Of a stretch of DNA of 64,000 nucleotides, positions 34,094 through 44,329 are shown piece by piece. Origin of the DNA: an unidentified eubacterium SCB49 (GTDB lineage: Bacteria > Bacteroidota > Bacteroidia > Flavobacteriales > Flavobacteriaceae). A model generated the notes under the pieces. The model saw nothing but the letters and a program-made list of their open reading frames with translations. It made no database searches and was not told the origin of the DNA. The position numbers were made by a program, and so were the translations under genes. Position 1 is the first letter of the stretch; every line of letters begins with the position of its first letter. The stretch covers positions 62,001-126,000 of the forward strand of contig ABCO01000008.1 in NCBI GenBank assembly GCA_000170815.1, read 5' to 3'.

Positions 34094-35029
34094 TTAGATT
34101 ATTTTTTTCCCATTCAAAGCCTCAAACTCTGTAATAATCTCTTCTACAATGGCAGCAGCTGGTTTAATATCATGAATAAGTCCTGCGATTTGTCCTATTT
34201 CTAGTTCTCCTTCCACAAGGTCTCCTTCAAACATTCCTTTTTTAGCTCTTGCTCTTCCAAGTAACTCTATAAGCTCTTCTTTGCTTGGGTTTGTTTTGTA
34301 TAATTCCATGACGTCATCAAAAAACTTATTTTTCAATAATCGTACGGGTGCTAATTCTTTTAAAGTTAAAAGGGTGTCGCCTTCTTTAGCTTTAACTACT
34401 AGATCTTTAAAAGCGCGGTGCGCACTAGATTCTTCACTAGCAACAAATCTGCTTCCCACTTGTACAGCGTCTGCTCCAAGAACCATTGCTGCAAGCATAC
34501 CTCTTCCAGTTGCAATACCTCCGGCAGCGATTAAAGGAATATCTATTACCTCTTTTACCATTGGAATTAACGTAAGTGTAGTCGTCTCATCACGACCATT
34601 GTGACCTCCAGCTTCAAAGCCTTCTGCCACCACAGCATCTACTCCGGCCTCTTGTGCCTTTAATGCAAACTTGACACTACTCACCACATGAACTACTGTA
34701 ATACCGTGAGATTTTAAACGTGCTGTATGTGTTTTTGGATTTCCTGCCGAAGTAAAAACAACCTTTACCCCTAGCTCAATAATTATCTCTATGATCTCTT
34801 CGATGTTAGGGTACAACATTGGGACATTGACCCCAAAAGGTTTATCTGTTGCTCCTTGACATTTTAAAATATGCTCTCTTAGTACATCTGGGTACATAGA
34901 TCCCGCACCAATAATCCCTAATCCGCCTGCATTACTAACAGCACTTGCTAAACGCCAGCCACTGTTCCAGATCATTCCTGCTTGGATAAGTGGATACTCA
35001 ATATTAAAAAGTTGGGTTATTTTATTCAT
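34094..35029 (-). CDS. nitronate monooxygenase / FabK-like flavoprotein
   Basis: 311 residues, FMN-binding TIM barrel. The N terminus YPLIQAGMIWNSGWRLASAVSNAGGLGIIGAG is a textbook start for the NMO/enoyl-ACP reductase II family; EGFEAGGHNGRDE binds the FMN phosphate (residues ~135-147) and GADAVQVGSRFVASEES follows. It is closer to FabK-type proteins than the paralogue at 5207. Possible roles are nitronate oxidation or flavin-dependent enoyl reduction. Monocistronic. Confidence 0.92.
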   Translation of the reverse strand: MNKITQLFNIEYPLIQAGMIWNSGWRLASAVSNAGGLGIIGAGSMYPDVLREHILKCQGATDKPFGVNVPMLYPNIEEIIEIIIELGVKVVFTSAGNPKTHTARLKSHGITVVHVVSSVKFALKAQEAGVDAVVAEGFEAGGHNGRDETTTLTLIPMVKEVIDIPLIAAGGIATGRGMLAAMVLGADAVQVGSRFVASEESSAHRAFKDLVVKAKEGDTLLTLKELAPVRLLKNKFFDDVMELYKTNPSKEELIELLGRARAKKGMFEGDLVEGELEIGQIAGLIHDIKPAAAIVEEIITEFEALNGKKII

Positions 35030-35121
35030 GTTAATTTTTTAAAACTCAAAGATCAGCATCATCAGATTTCTCTAAATATCTTCAAGTTTGATTTCAGTTT
35101 CGATTTCGACTTCAAAAAGAT

Positions 35122-36741
35122 TTATTCTTTAATAACTTTAAAGCTGTTTGTTTTTCCATCTGCCGAAATGCTTGCTAAATAAACACCCGACTTTAAATTT
35201 GAAACTTCGATACTATTATTTGAGATCGATATTTGTTGTTCCATTACTTTAGATCCTAATATATTATATAAGGTTAAAGTGGCCTGATTTACTTGACTTG
35301 GAAAAGAAATATTCATTCTATCTTTTAGTGGGTTTGGATAGATTGCAAAATTATTTTCTAATAATTCATCCTCTACAGATAAAGCTTGAAGTGACAAATA
35401 AGCCGTCTCAAAGTTAGGAATACCATATCCCATTTCGTCTGTTGGATTGTTGTATAAATGAGCAGACTCTCTAATAATCTGCATTAATTCTCCATTTGTA
35501 GTTACAGGTCGGGATTGCCATAAACTAGCTACAGCTCCTGCCATTATAGGACCACTAAAAGAAGTACCACTACTTGTGGTTACGTTTCCATTTATATCTA
35601 CCACAGCTGCACTCTCTCCCTGAGCCATTACATCTGGTTTAACACGCCCATCTACTGTTGGTCCTCTTGAGCTAAATGATGTATAATTACCATTACTATC
35701 TACGGCACCAATACTTAGTACGCCAGGAGCATCTGCAGGTGTTGCTACTGTTCCAAATCCATTACCATCGTTTCCTGCAGAAGTGACTAATAACATTCCT
35801 TTATCAAAAGCGTGATTAGCTCCTCTAGCAGCAATTGTAGTTTGACCGTCTAGATCTGAATATGAATGAGTGTATGATGAATCATCATAATCTTGATAAC
35901 CTAGTGATGTATTTACTACATCTACCCCTAAACTATCTGCTCTTTCTAATGCTTCCACCCACCAAGCTTCTTCTACTGGATTTTCAGAGGTATACTCTGT
36001 AACAAATAAATAATAAGAAGCATCTGGAGCAGTACCTACAAACTCATTTTCAATTATTGCAGCTGCATTACTCAATGTATTAGCTCCATGAGTACCAGTA
36101 CCATCTGCATTAGTTTGTCTTAAAGGAAAATCATAAGTACCTAAAAAACGATTTTCATCTACGACATGGCTAAAAGCAGGATTTGTAAATACATTAGGAT
36201 AACCATTATCCATAAAAGCAACAACCATTCCTTCACCAGTAAAATCTTGTTCGTGAACAAAATCAATACCAATCATCTCTGTTTGGTTTGTAGCATCTCC
36301 ATAATTATAAATAACTTTAGGTAATCCATTTTCTTCTTCAAATTTATCTACACCTCCAGATGGAAATATAGGTGAGAGATTTAAAGATTTATTCATAAAC
36401 TCAACCTCACTTACATAGTTGTTATCTACAAGGTTTTCAATATTTGTCTGACTTCCGCGTACATAAGCAGCATTCATCCACTTTGATTTAGAATATACGG
36501 TAATACCAGGCTCAGCTTTTAAAAGTGCTATATAATTTTCATTTACAGGAACATCCCTTTCATCTATAGCTACACCGTGCATATCTTTTCTATCTAGTGC
36601 ATCTTGTGTTAAGATTGTTAATGGATTTTCTAGCGCTGCTTCAACACCTGCTTTATCTTCAAAAAAGACTAAGGCATCTTCTTGTGCGTTTGCTGTTTGT
36701 ATAGCTAACATTGCTACTGCTAATAGTAAAAATTTTTTCAT
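35122..36741 (-). CDS. subtilisin-like (S8) serine peptidase with T9SS sorting domain
   Basis: 539 residues. A signal peptide ends at QTANAQ (residue 20). The S8 catalytic triad is readable: D178 in AFMDNGYP (DNG rather than the common D[TS]G), H218 in GTGTHGAN, S394 in SSGTSFSGP, with the oxyanion Asn at 324 (SAGND). A pro-region fills about 21-150. The last ~75 residues form a type A sorting domain (FAIYPNPLKDRMNISFP through NSFKVIKE), so the protease is a type IX secretion substrate, placed on the cell surface or released. It is 13 bp downstream of mnmA on the same strand, so the two may share a transcript. Confidence 0.94.
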   Translation of the reverse strand: MKKFLLLAVAMLAIQTANAQEDALVFFEDKAGVEAALENPLTILTQDALDRKDMHGVAIDERDVPVNENYIALLKAEPGITVYSKSKWMNAAYVRGSQTNIENLVDNNYVSEVEFMNKSLNLSPIFPSGGVDKFEEENGLPKVIYNYGDATNQTEMIGIDFVHEQDFTGEGMVVAFMDNGYPNVFTNPAFSHVVDENRFLGTYDFPLRQTNADGTGTHGANTLSNAAAIIENEFVGTAPDASYYLFVTEYTSENPVEEAWWVEALERADSLGVDVVNTSLGYQDYDDSSYTHSYSDLDGQTTIAARGANHAFDKGMLLVTSAGNDGNGFGTVATPADAPGVLSIGAVDSNGNYTSFSSRGPTVDGRVKPDVMAQGESAAVVDINGNVTTSSGTSFSGPIMAGAVASLWQSRPVTTNGELMQIIRESAHLYNNPTDEMGYGIPNFETAYLSLQALSVEDELLENNFAIYPNPLKDRMNISFPSQVNQATLTLYNILGSKVMEQQISISNNSIEVSNLKSGVYLASISADGKTNSFKVIKE

Positions 36742-36754
36742 TGTGTTTATTTTA

Positions 36755-37957
36755 TCAGGAAATTACTCCACTTCCTATTAATTCTTCATTTTTATACCAC
36801 GCTGCAAATTGGCCTTCAGCTATGGCAGATTGTGCATTCTCAAAGATAACATATAATCCGTCTTCAACACGATGTAACGTTGCCTTTTCTAGAGGTTGTC
36901 TGTATCTTATACGAGCTTCAACTTCCATTTTTTCGCCAATTTCTATAGCTAGATCTTGACGTACCCAATGTATTTCATCTGCCTGAATAAATAAGCCACG
37001 TCTATACAATCCTGGGTGTGTTTTTCCTTGTCCAGTATATACTACATTTTCTTTTACATCTGTATCGATAACAAACAATGCTTCTTTTGTTCCTCCTACA
37101 GCTAGACCTTTTCGTTGTCCTTTAGTAAAGTAATGAGCCCCTTGATGGGTTCCTACTTTTTTTCCATCAGAGACAGAATAGGTTTGTTTAGAAGACAAGG
37201 ATTTAAGTGCTTCCGTTTCAGATGAAAAAGAGACATCTTTCTTTTGATATACCTCACTATCTGCAGGAATCTCAACAATAACACCCTCTTTTGGAGCTAG
37301 TTGTTGTTGTAAAAATTCTGGCAATCGCACTTTTCCTATAAAACAAAGCCCTTGAGAATCTCTCTTTTCTGCTGTAATCAGGTTTTGCGCTGCAGCAATT
37401 TTTCGCACTTCGGGTTTTAATAATTCGCCAATTGGAAATAACGTTTTTGACAATTGTTCTTGCGATAATTGGCACAAAAAATAACTCTGGTCTTTATTTG
37501 AGTCTTTACCAGATAATAATTGATAAATTGGTTTCCCGTCTGCAGTTGTTTCTTGAGAAATCCCTTTTCTACAATAATGCCCTGTTGCTACAAAATCTGC
37601 GCCTAGCTCTAAAGCTATTTTTAAAAACACATCAAATTTTATCTCTCGATTACAAAGTACATCTGGATTAGGGGTTCGCCCCATTTTGTATTCACGAAAC
37701 ATATAATCTACAATACGTTCTTTATATTCTGCGCTTAAGTCTACGGTTTGAAAAGGAATATCTAGCGCTTGTGCTACAAGCATTGCATCATTACTATCAT
37801 CTAACCACGGACATTCGTCGCTAATGGTCACTGAGTCATCGTGCCAGTTTTTCATAAAAAGGCCAATCACTTCATAGCCTTGTTCTTTTAATAAATAGGC
37901 TGTGACACTGGAGTCTACTCCTCCACTAAGACCAACAACAACTCTCTTTTTTTTCAT
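36755..37957 (-). CDS. mnmA: tRNA-specific 2-thiouridylase
   Basis: 400 residues from [18 protein letters not shown]; an 18-codon upstream extension is rejected because a promoter element lies within it. The PP-loop SGGVDSS binds ATP (residues ~10-16); the catalytic Cys pair is in [12 protein letters not shown] and GLCFIGK. MnmA thiolates U34 at position 2 of Glu, Gln and Lys tRNAs with sulfur passed from IscS through relay proteins. The central linker (about 215-240) is slightly longer than in E. coli. A TATCTTTG element ends 5 nt before the start. Confidence 0.97.
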   Translation of the reverse strand: MKKKRVVVGLSGGVDSSVTAYLLKEQGYEVIGLFMKNWHDDSVTISDECPWLDDSNDAMLVAQALDIPFQTVDLSAEYKERIVDYMFREYKMGRTPNPDVLCNREIKFDVFLKIALELGADFVATGHYCRKGISQETTADGKPIYQLLSGKDSNKDQSYFLCQLSQEQLSKTLFPIGELLKPEVRKIAAAQNLITAEKRDSQGLCFIGKVRLPEFLQQQLAPKEGVIVEIPADSEVYQKKDVSFSSETEALKSLSSKQTYSVSDGKKVGTHQGAHYFTKGQRKGLAVGGTKEALFVIDTDVKENVVYTGQGKTHPGLYRRGLFIQADEIHWVRQDLAIEIGEKMEVEARIRYRQPLEKATLHRVEDGLYVIFENAQSAIAEGQFAAWYKNEELIGSGVIS

Positions 37958-37962
37958 AGTTA

Positions 37963-37970
37963 CAAAGATA
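37963..37970 (-). promoter_or_regulatory. -7 promoter element TATCTTTG of mnmA, 5 nt before the start codon
   Basis: Exact match on the minus strand; transcription would begin at or next to the ATG. It also argues for the 37957 start. Confidence 0.65.
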
Positions 37971-38022
37971 AAAAAAGTCCTCCCAAGAGAACTTTTTAAG
38001 CTAAAAGACATTTAGCAGTCTT

Positions 38023-38712
38023 TTAATTTTTAGTATTCTTTTCTATTGGCTTCGGAAATTTTTCTTCTTTTTCTAATTGTCCATTTTTATAGGTTTTCCA
38101 AATCCCTTTTTTTCTATCGTTTACATAATGACCTTCCATTAGTTTAGCACCAGTTGCATCGTAATAAGTAGCTAAACCTTCTAATACGTCGTCTTTATAC
38201 CTTAGTACTTTCAATAATTTTTTTTCATAGCTGTAATACTTACTTGTTCCGTTAAGCAAACCTTCACTATAAGATGCTTCTTCTGCTACAACTCCGTTAG
38301 CATAATACGTATAAACGACACCTGAGAGTTTTCCATTTTTATAGTTTTCTCTAGACATCACTTCATTACTCTTCTTGTGATAATACACCCACTCCCCTAT
38401 ACGCAATTTACCGTCCATTTTTCCTTCACTCACAAGTTTACCTCTTATAGTGTAGTATTTAACGTTTGCAACGTTATCTGTTTGTGTAAACTCTTTTACA
38501 ACGGCGGGTTGATCTCCACATTCTTCACAATAAAACTTAAATGTACCTACCTCTTTACCATGTTCAAAATTACCTTCATAACGAAGTTGTTTGGTTTGAG
38601 GGAAATATTTTTTCCAGACTCCATGACGTTTGCCATTAGCGTCCATTTGGTTGATTTCTTGTGCATTTCCGAAGGAAACAACAAATAGCATTATAGGAAT
38701 TAAAAAACGCAT
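38023..38712 (-). CDS. YwqK/MORN-repeat protein
   Basis: 229 residues. A signal peptide (RFLIPIMLFVVSFGNAQ) is followed by about six MORN-like repeats of the G-x-W-x-x-Y/F-x-x-G-x-L type, e.g. GVWKKYFPQTKQLRYEGNF, LSGVVYTYYANGVVAEEASY and KGIWKTYKNGQLEKEE. Databases often label these 'toxin-antitoxin system YwqK family antitoxin', but there is no toxin partner here and the secreted form makes that role unlikely. An envelope-associated structural or binding role is more plausible. It lies 11 bp upstream of the mnmA open frame on the same strand. Confidence 0.85.
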   Translation of the reverse strand: MRFLIPIMLFVVSFGNAQEINQMDANGKRHGVWKKYFPQTKQLRYEGNFEHGKEVGTFKFYCEECGDQPAVVKEFTQTDNVANVKYYTIRGKLVSEGKMDGKLRIGEWVYYHKKSNEVMSRENYKNGKLSGVVYTYYANGVVAEEASYSEGLLNGTSKYYSYEKKLLKVLRYKDDVLEGLATYYDATGAKLMEGHYVNDRKKGIWKTYKNGQLEKEEKFPKPIEKNTKN

Positions 38713-38804
38713 ATGATTATTTTATAGTCTAACGTAAATATTGTTCATCTATTGAACACGGTTGTAATTATTCAAAAAGAATGCCAATGTGTAATAAACA
38801 GAAA

Positions 38805-38890
38805 CAGTTGCAGCATTCAGTTAAATCTACTACTGAATATTGCAACTGCAACTGAAAATTTATTTTTTACTGTCACAGTAACTGTGTCAG
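38805..38890. repeat. two adjacent imperfect palindromes between yidC and the YwqK gene
   Basis: The first (38805-38848) pairs CAGTTGCA and ATTCAGT with ACTGAAT and TGCAACTG around a two-base internal loop; the second (38870-38890) pairs CTG-CACAG with CTGTG-CAG across a TAA loop. Both are built from AACTG/CAGTT-type words. They may terminate yidC transcription or be a minor dispersed repeat. Confidence 0.6.
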
Positions 38891-38897
38891 GACATTA

Positions 38898-40784
38898 TTA
38901 TTTCTTACCAGCATTTTTTTGCTGCTCTGCCTGCTCCATCATATCAGCCATTTTTTTCTGAAACTTGTTTTGTTTCTTTGGCTTGGCTTTATTGACTTGT
39001 ATTTGTGCATGAATTTTATCTTCATCAATAATCCAATTTTTAATAACAAGCATGATCCCTATTGTAATAAGGTTTGAAATAAAGTAATACAATGATAATC
39101 CACTTGCATAGTTGTTAAAGAATACCAACATAAATAATGGTGACAGATACATCAAGAACTTCATGTTAGGCATTCCCGGTTGTTGTTGCGCCTGCATGCT
39201 TTGTCCCATTGTCATCGTCATATAAATAAAGATCGCTATAGATGCTAAGATTGGAAACAAACTTACGTGATCTCCATAAAAAGGAATTGTAAATGGTAAG
39301 TTGATTACAGAATCAAAGCTTGATAAATCGTCTGCCCATAAGAAGCTCTTTTGCCTTAAATCTATCGCTGTAGGGAAGAATGTAAACAAGGCATAAAAAA
39401 CAGGTATTTGTAATATGGCTGGCAAACATCCTTTTAATGGGCTTGCTCCAGCTATATTCTGTAGTTTCATGGTCTCTTGTTGGATTTTCATTTTATTGTC
39501 ACCAAACTTTTCTTTGATAGCATCAATCTCCGGCTTTAATACTTTCATTTTTGCTTGGGCTAAATACTGCTTGTATTGCACAAAAGAAAGTAGTAATTTA
39601 ATTAAGATGGTCATGACAATAATTGCAATACCCGCACTTAAATAGGTACTTAAGAAACCGTATAAAGGAATAATAAAATATTTATTTATAACTCCGAAAA
39701 TACCCCAACCTAAAGGCATTGCCTCGTCTAGATTACGATCGTATTTTTTAAATATCTTATAGTCTGTAGGACCGTAATACATATTCATATTATACGATAA
39801 TGCACCTCCTTTAGGAGTTAATAGCATTTTTGCACCATAATGTTTTGTATACACAGTATCAACCTCTTCATCTTCAACTAGATCTATAGATGATAATTTT
39901 ACTTCTTTAAAAGGATCGCCTGTTAATAACATAGAACTAAAAAAGTGTTGGCGAAAATTCATCCAACTTACTTCTTTTTCTGTCTCTACATCTTCTCCAG
40001 TAGGGTCTAATTTAGAGTGCTTACTTCCTTCATATTCATAAGTTAAACGCGTGTATCTATTTTCATAAGAAATACTTTTTGCGTGACGATACCCTTTTAA
40101 CTGCCAGTCTATCTCTAATGGCTGAGAGGTATCTAGCATTCCATCTAAACCTTGAGATCTAATACTAAAGTTAGTCATATACTCTCCAGGTAAAATCTCA
40201 TAACGGTATTCAATAAACTTATCTTCAGCCGTTTTTAAACGCATGGTTAAAACTTGATTCGCTCCGTTTTGAGTTAATGTTGGCTCAAAGTATAAGTCTT
40301 TTGTATTTAATGTTCTGTTTTCTGAAGTGAACTTTAAATTAAAAGAAGAATTCCCATCTTTTATTAAATATACCGGAATTGAATCGTAGGTTTTAAATTC
40401 CTTTAACCTAGCTTCTGTTACATAACCACCTTTGTTACTAACTTCAAGATATAATACATCATTTTCTATCACTGTTGTATTACTTGTAGCAGAAGGTAAA
40501 CTTCCAGAATAAGCAAAAGAACCTAATTTATTTTTTAACTGCATCATAGCAGCAGAGTCATTTGGCTTTACCGCCATATCTTCTGTAGCTTGTGTTAACG
40601 TAGTCGTTTGGTTTGCTTTATTTTCAGCTTCAATTTTAGCTGCCTTAGCTTCTGCTTCTATTCTAGCTTCTTCTGCTAAAATTTCTTCTTCACTAGGTTT
40701 ATTTAAATAAAGCATCCAAATAAGGATACCTCCTATTAATAAGAAACCAATGAGTGAATTTAGATCAAATTTTTTATCTTCCAT
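38898..40784 (-). CDS. yidC: membrane protein insertase YidC
   Basis: 628 residues. The N-terminal anchor span (residues ~10-25, LIGFLLIGGILIWMLYL) leads to the large periplasmic beta-sandwich P1 domain (about 60-340) and then the five-span insertase core. Core signatures include GWGIFGVINKYFIIPLYGFL, KLLLSFVQYKQYLAQAKMKVLKPEI and GCLPAILQIPVFYALFTFFP. The C terminus is a basic tail (KPKKQNKFQKKMADMMEQ) of the kind that contacts ribosomes. It inserts inner-membrane proteins, alone or with SecYEG. Same strand as pyrG, 110 bp downstream of it. Confidence 0.97.
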   Translation of the reverse strand: MEDKKFDLNSLIGFLLIGGILIWMLYLNKPSEEEILAEEARIEAEAKAAKIEAENKANQTTTLTQATEDMAVKPNDSAAMMQLKNKLGSFAYSGSLPSATSNTTVIENDVLYLEVSNKGGYVTEARLKEFKTYDSIPVYLIKDGNSSFNLKFTSENRTLNTKDLYFEPTLTQNGANQVLTMRLKTAEDKFIEYRYEILPGEYMTNFSIRSQGLDGMLDTSQPLEIDWQLKGYRHAKSISYENRYTRLTYEYEGSKHSKLDPTGEDVETEKEVSWMNFRQHFFSSMLLTGDPFKEVKLSSIDLVEDEEVDTVYTKHYGAKMLLTPKGGALSYNMNMYYGPTDYKIFKKYDRNLDEAMPLGWGIFGVINKYFIIPLYGFLSTYLSAGIAIIVMTILIKLLLSFVQYKQYLAQAKMKVLKPEIDAIKEKFGDNKMKIQQETMKLQNIAGASPLKGCLPAILQIPVFYALFTFFPTAIDLRQKSFLWADDLSSFDSVINLPFTIPFYGDHVSLFPILASIAIFIYMTMTMGQSMQAQQQPGMPNMKFLMYLSPLFMLVFFNNYASGLSLYYFISNLITIGIMLVIKNWIIDEDKIHAQIQVNKAKPKKQNKFQKKMADMMEQAEQQKNAGKK

Positions 40785-40894
40785 AATGGGATGCCTCTAT
40801 GTGAGGGTATTAATGTTTCAGCAAAAAAATGCTGTTTTATCTTTTTGTTGTTTTCAACAATCTAGCCTTTATATGTCTTATGCCAAATTGTCTG

Positions 40895-42586
<1,692 letters not shown>

Positions 42587-42605
42587 TCATTAATTATTAA
42601 GCAGC

Positions 42606-42638
42606 AAAAACCCTCTAGTTTAAGACTAAAGGGTTTTT
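42606..42638 (-). terminator. terminator of the 42669 membrane-protein operon
   Basis: AAAAACCCT/AGGGTTTTT 9-bp stem with an inner TAGT/ACTA pairing and T runs on both strands. Confidence 0.75.
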
Positions 42639-42668
42639 ATCATTATGAAAAAAAAAAAAACTTAAATA

Positions 42669-43043
42669 CTAATTGATGATAATTCTTCCAGGTGCTTTCT
42701 TTGAATGTTTAAAAAGCATCAATATCGATGCAAAACTAGAAAAACCTAAAAACAACAAAGCTTCTACTAGACGCTTTAGTCCTTCTGGATAAAACGATTC
42801 TATTTTTATTAAATCTGAAAATAGTGCTAAACTTAAATACAAGGTTGCCATTAAAAAAACAAAAGCTGTGATAAGCCCTAATGTTTTGTTATTCCACAAA
42901 AACAAAACCATTAATGGTATAAGAAAAAGAATTGCAATTGGATTAAAAACTGAAGAGGTCAAAGACCAGTAATATAAAACTACAAGACTTAGTAATACTT
43001 CTGGAAAGAATCTAAAGGCAGATTTTAGTACAATTAATTTCAT
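42669..43043 (-). CDS. small membrane protein, four spans, unknown function
   Basis: 124 residues with four hydrophobic segments: FFPEVLLSLVVLYYWSLTSS, AILFLIPLMVLFLW, LGLITAFVFLMATLYLSLALF and LVEALLFLGFSSFASILMLF. Short charged loops separate them, and the C terminus is basic. I do not recognise a named family. It is the last of four minus-strand genes (OsmC, DUF922, DUF3820, this one) and is closed by a terminator, though gaps of ~60 bp leave the operon uncertain. Confidence 0.75.
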   Translation of the reverse strand: MKLIVLKSAFRFFPEVLLSLVVLYYWSLTSSVFNPIAILFLIPLMVLFLWNNKTLGLITAFVFLMATLYLSLALFSDLIKIESFYPEGLKRLVEALLFLGFSSFASILMLFKHSKKAPGRIIIN

Positions 43044-43101
43044 AAGCTATTGTTTTTATACTAAGAAGATGCCTAATTACATAAGAGGTTGCGTTAATTC
43101 A

Positions 43102-43353
43102 TTAATATTTCCGAATAAATTTTCTCACTAATGGCTCTAACCCATTAATTTTAATCTCATCCATTTCACGCATCAGCCTTCCTAACTTGCCTTCTGGAAA
43201 GCCCTTTTGTCTAAACCATGTATAATAAGGCTCTGGAAGATCTACAAGATAGCGTCCTTTATACTTACCAAAAGGCATTTTGTAATTTGCTAGCTCTATA
43301 AGGTGTTTAGGGTCTGGCCCTATATGCTGAGGAGCATCGTTATTTCCAGTCAT
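43102..43353 (-). CDS. DUF3820 family protein
   Basis: 83 residues. The conserved core MPFGKYKGRYLVDLPEPYYTWFRQKGFPEGKLG is characteristic of DUF3820, annotated in databases as putative quorum-sensing-regulated virulence factor. No enzymatic motif is visible; the domain resembles an exonuclease-associated accessory fold. Its start overlaps the 3' end of the DUF922 gene by 14 bp, so the two are cotranscribed and probably translationally coupled. Confidence 0.9.
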   Translation of the reverse strand: MTGNNDAPQHIGPDPKHLIELANYKMPFGKYKGRYLVDLPEPYYTWFRQKGFPEGKLGRLMREMDEIKINGLEPLVRKFIRKY

Positions 43354-43882
43354 TAAGTTCTATTAATAAGTCTGCCACTTTTTGTTCCCATTCACGTTCA
43401 AACTCCGGGAAATTAGAGTGTCCTGTTTCTATATCAAAATCAGCTTGAAATATGGTGCGCTCATACTCATTTTCTGAATAAACCTGCGCTACTTTCTCTT
43501 TAAAATCTGGTGCTGTTTGATCTAATTCTGCAATTTTTTTACGCAATTTTCTTGCATAAACTTCTGAAATATCAAAATGTGTTTGCTCATGCTTCAATAT
43601 ATAAGCACTTATATTTCCTGGTCTGTACCAAGATTTTTCAGGATAAAAATAGCTACCCACTTCAATCGTATAACTTACTTTTCCGTTTTCTGTTTTACTT
43701 CCAAAACTTAATGAAATACCAGAATGAGTACTTGCCACATAATCTGTAGATTTATCTGGTGTTCCTCTAAAATCTTTCCAAGTTAATAACCTAGATTCAT
43801 CCCATTTCATTTTTTCTTCTTGAGACATCAGGTTTGATGACAACAACAAAAAAAACACTACAAATAGAGTTGAAAATTTCAT
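43340..43882 (-). CDS. DUF922 secreted zinc-protease-like protein
   Basis: 180 residues. A signal peptide (STLFVVFFLLLSSNLMSQ) precedes a domain with the zinc-binding motif HEQTH (HExxH type) at about residue 106, the diagnostic feature of DUF922, predicted to be secreted Zn-dependent proteases. WKDFRGTPDKSTDYVASTHSG near residue 36 is the second conserved block. It overlaps the downstream DUF3820 gene by 14 bp. The target is unknown. Confidence 0.88.
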   Translation of the reverse strand: MKFSTLFVVFFLLLSSNLMSQEEKMKWDESRLLTWKDFRGTPDKSTDYVASTHSGISLSFGSKTENGKVSYTIEVGSYFYPEKSWYRPGNISAYILKHEQTHFDISEVYARKLRKKIAELDQTAPDFKEKVAQVYSENEYERTIFQADFDIETGHSNFPEFEREWEQKVADLLIELNDWK

Positions 43883-43920
43883 GAAACAGTTATTTTTTTT
43901 TTAAGAAACGAAGCCTTTAT

Positions 43921-44325
43921 CTATTCCCAAATAAAAGAAATATCTTTCTTAATATCTGGATGTAAGCTATAATGTACAGGACACGTATTCCCTGTTCGTT
44001 CTAGAATAGTTTGATCTTTTTTAGATACGCCTTCAGGAAAACGAAACACCACTTTTATTTCTGAAATACGACGTGGGCTACTCGCCATAGTTTTAGTGAC
44101 AACTGCGGATGCTCCATCAATAGACAGATCCATTTGGTTTGCTTTTATACCCATAACGGTTAACATACAGTTTGCAAGTCCTGTAGCTACAGTATCTGTA
44201 GGAGAAAAAGCTTCTCCCTTTCCATTGTTATCTAATGGCGCATCTGTTAAAAAAACATTTCCAGATCGTATGTGTGTACACTCTGTTCGCAATCCTCCCA
44301 AATATGTTACTGTCGCTGTATCCAT
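43921..44325 (-). CDS. OsmC family protein
   Basis: 134 residues. The two conserved Cys of OsmC/Ohr peroxidases are present: ATGLANCMLTVMGIKA (about residue 53) and GNTCPVHYSLHPDI (about 115). These proteins reduce organic hydroperoxides with the help of dihydrolipoyl partners; the YhfA/OsmC branch to which it appears to belong is less well defined. It is 4 bp past the stop of the LysM protein gene, suggesting cotranscription with it. Confidence 0.93.
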   Translation of the reverse strand: MDTATVTYLGGLRTECTHIRSGNVFLTDAPLDNNGKGEAFSPTDTVATGLANCMLTVMGIKANQMDLSIDGASAVVTKTMASSPRRISEIKVVFRFPEGVSKKDQTILERTGNTCPVHYSLHPDIKKDISFIWE

Positions 44326-44329
44326 TGTA

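Noticed and set aside
38023..38712. YwqK-family 'antitoxin' as part of a toxin-antitoxin pair
   Set aside because: The protein has a signal peptide and MORN repeats and no toxin gene is adjacent; the database name is misleading here.
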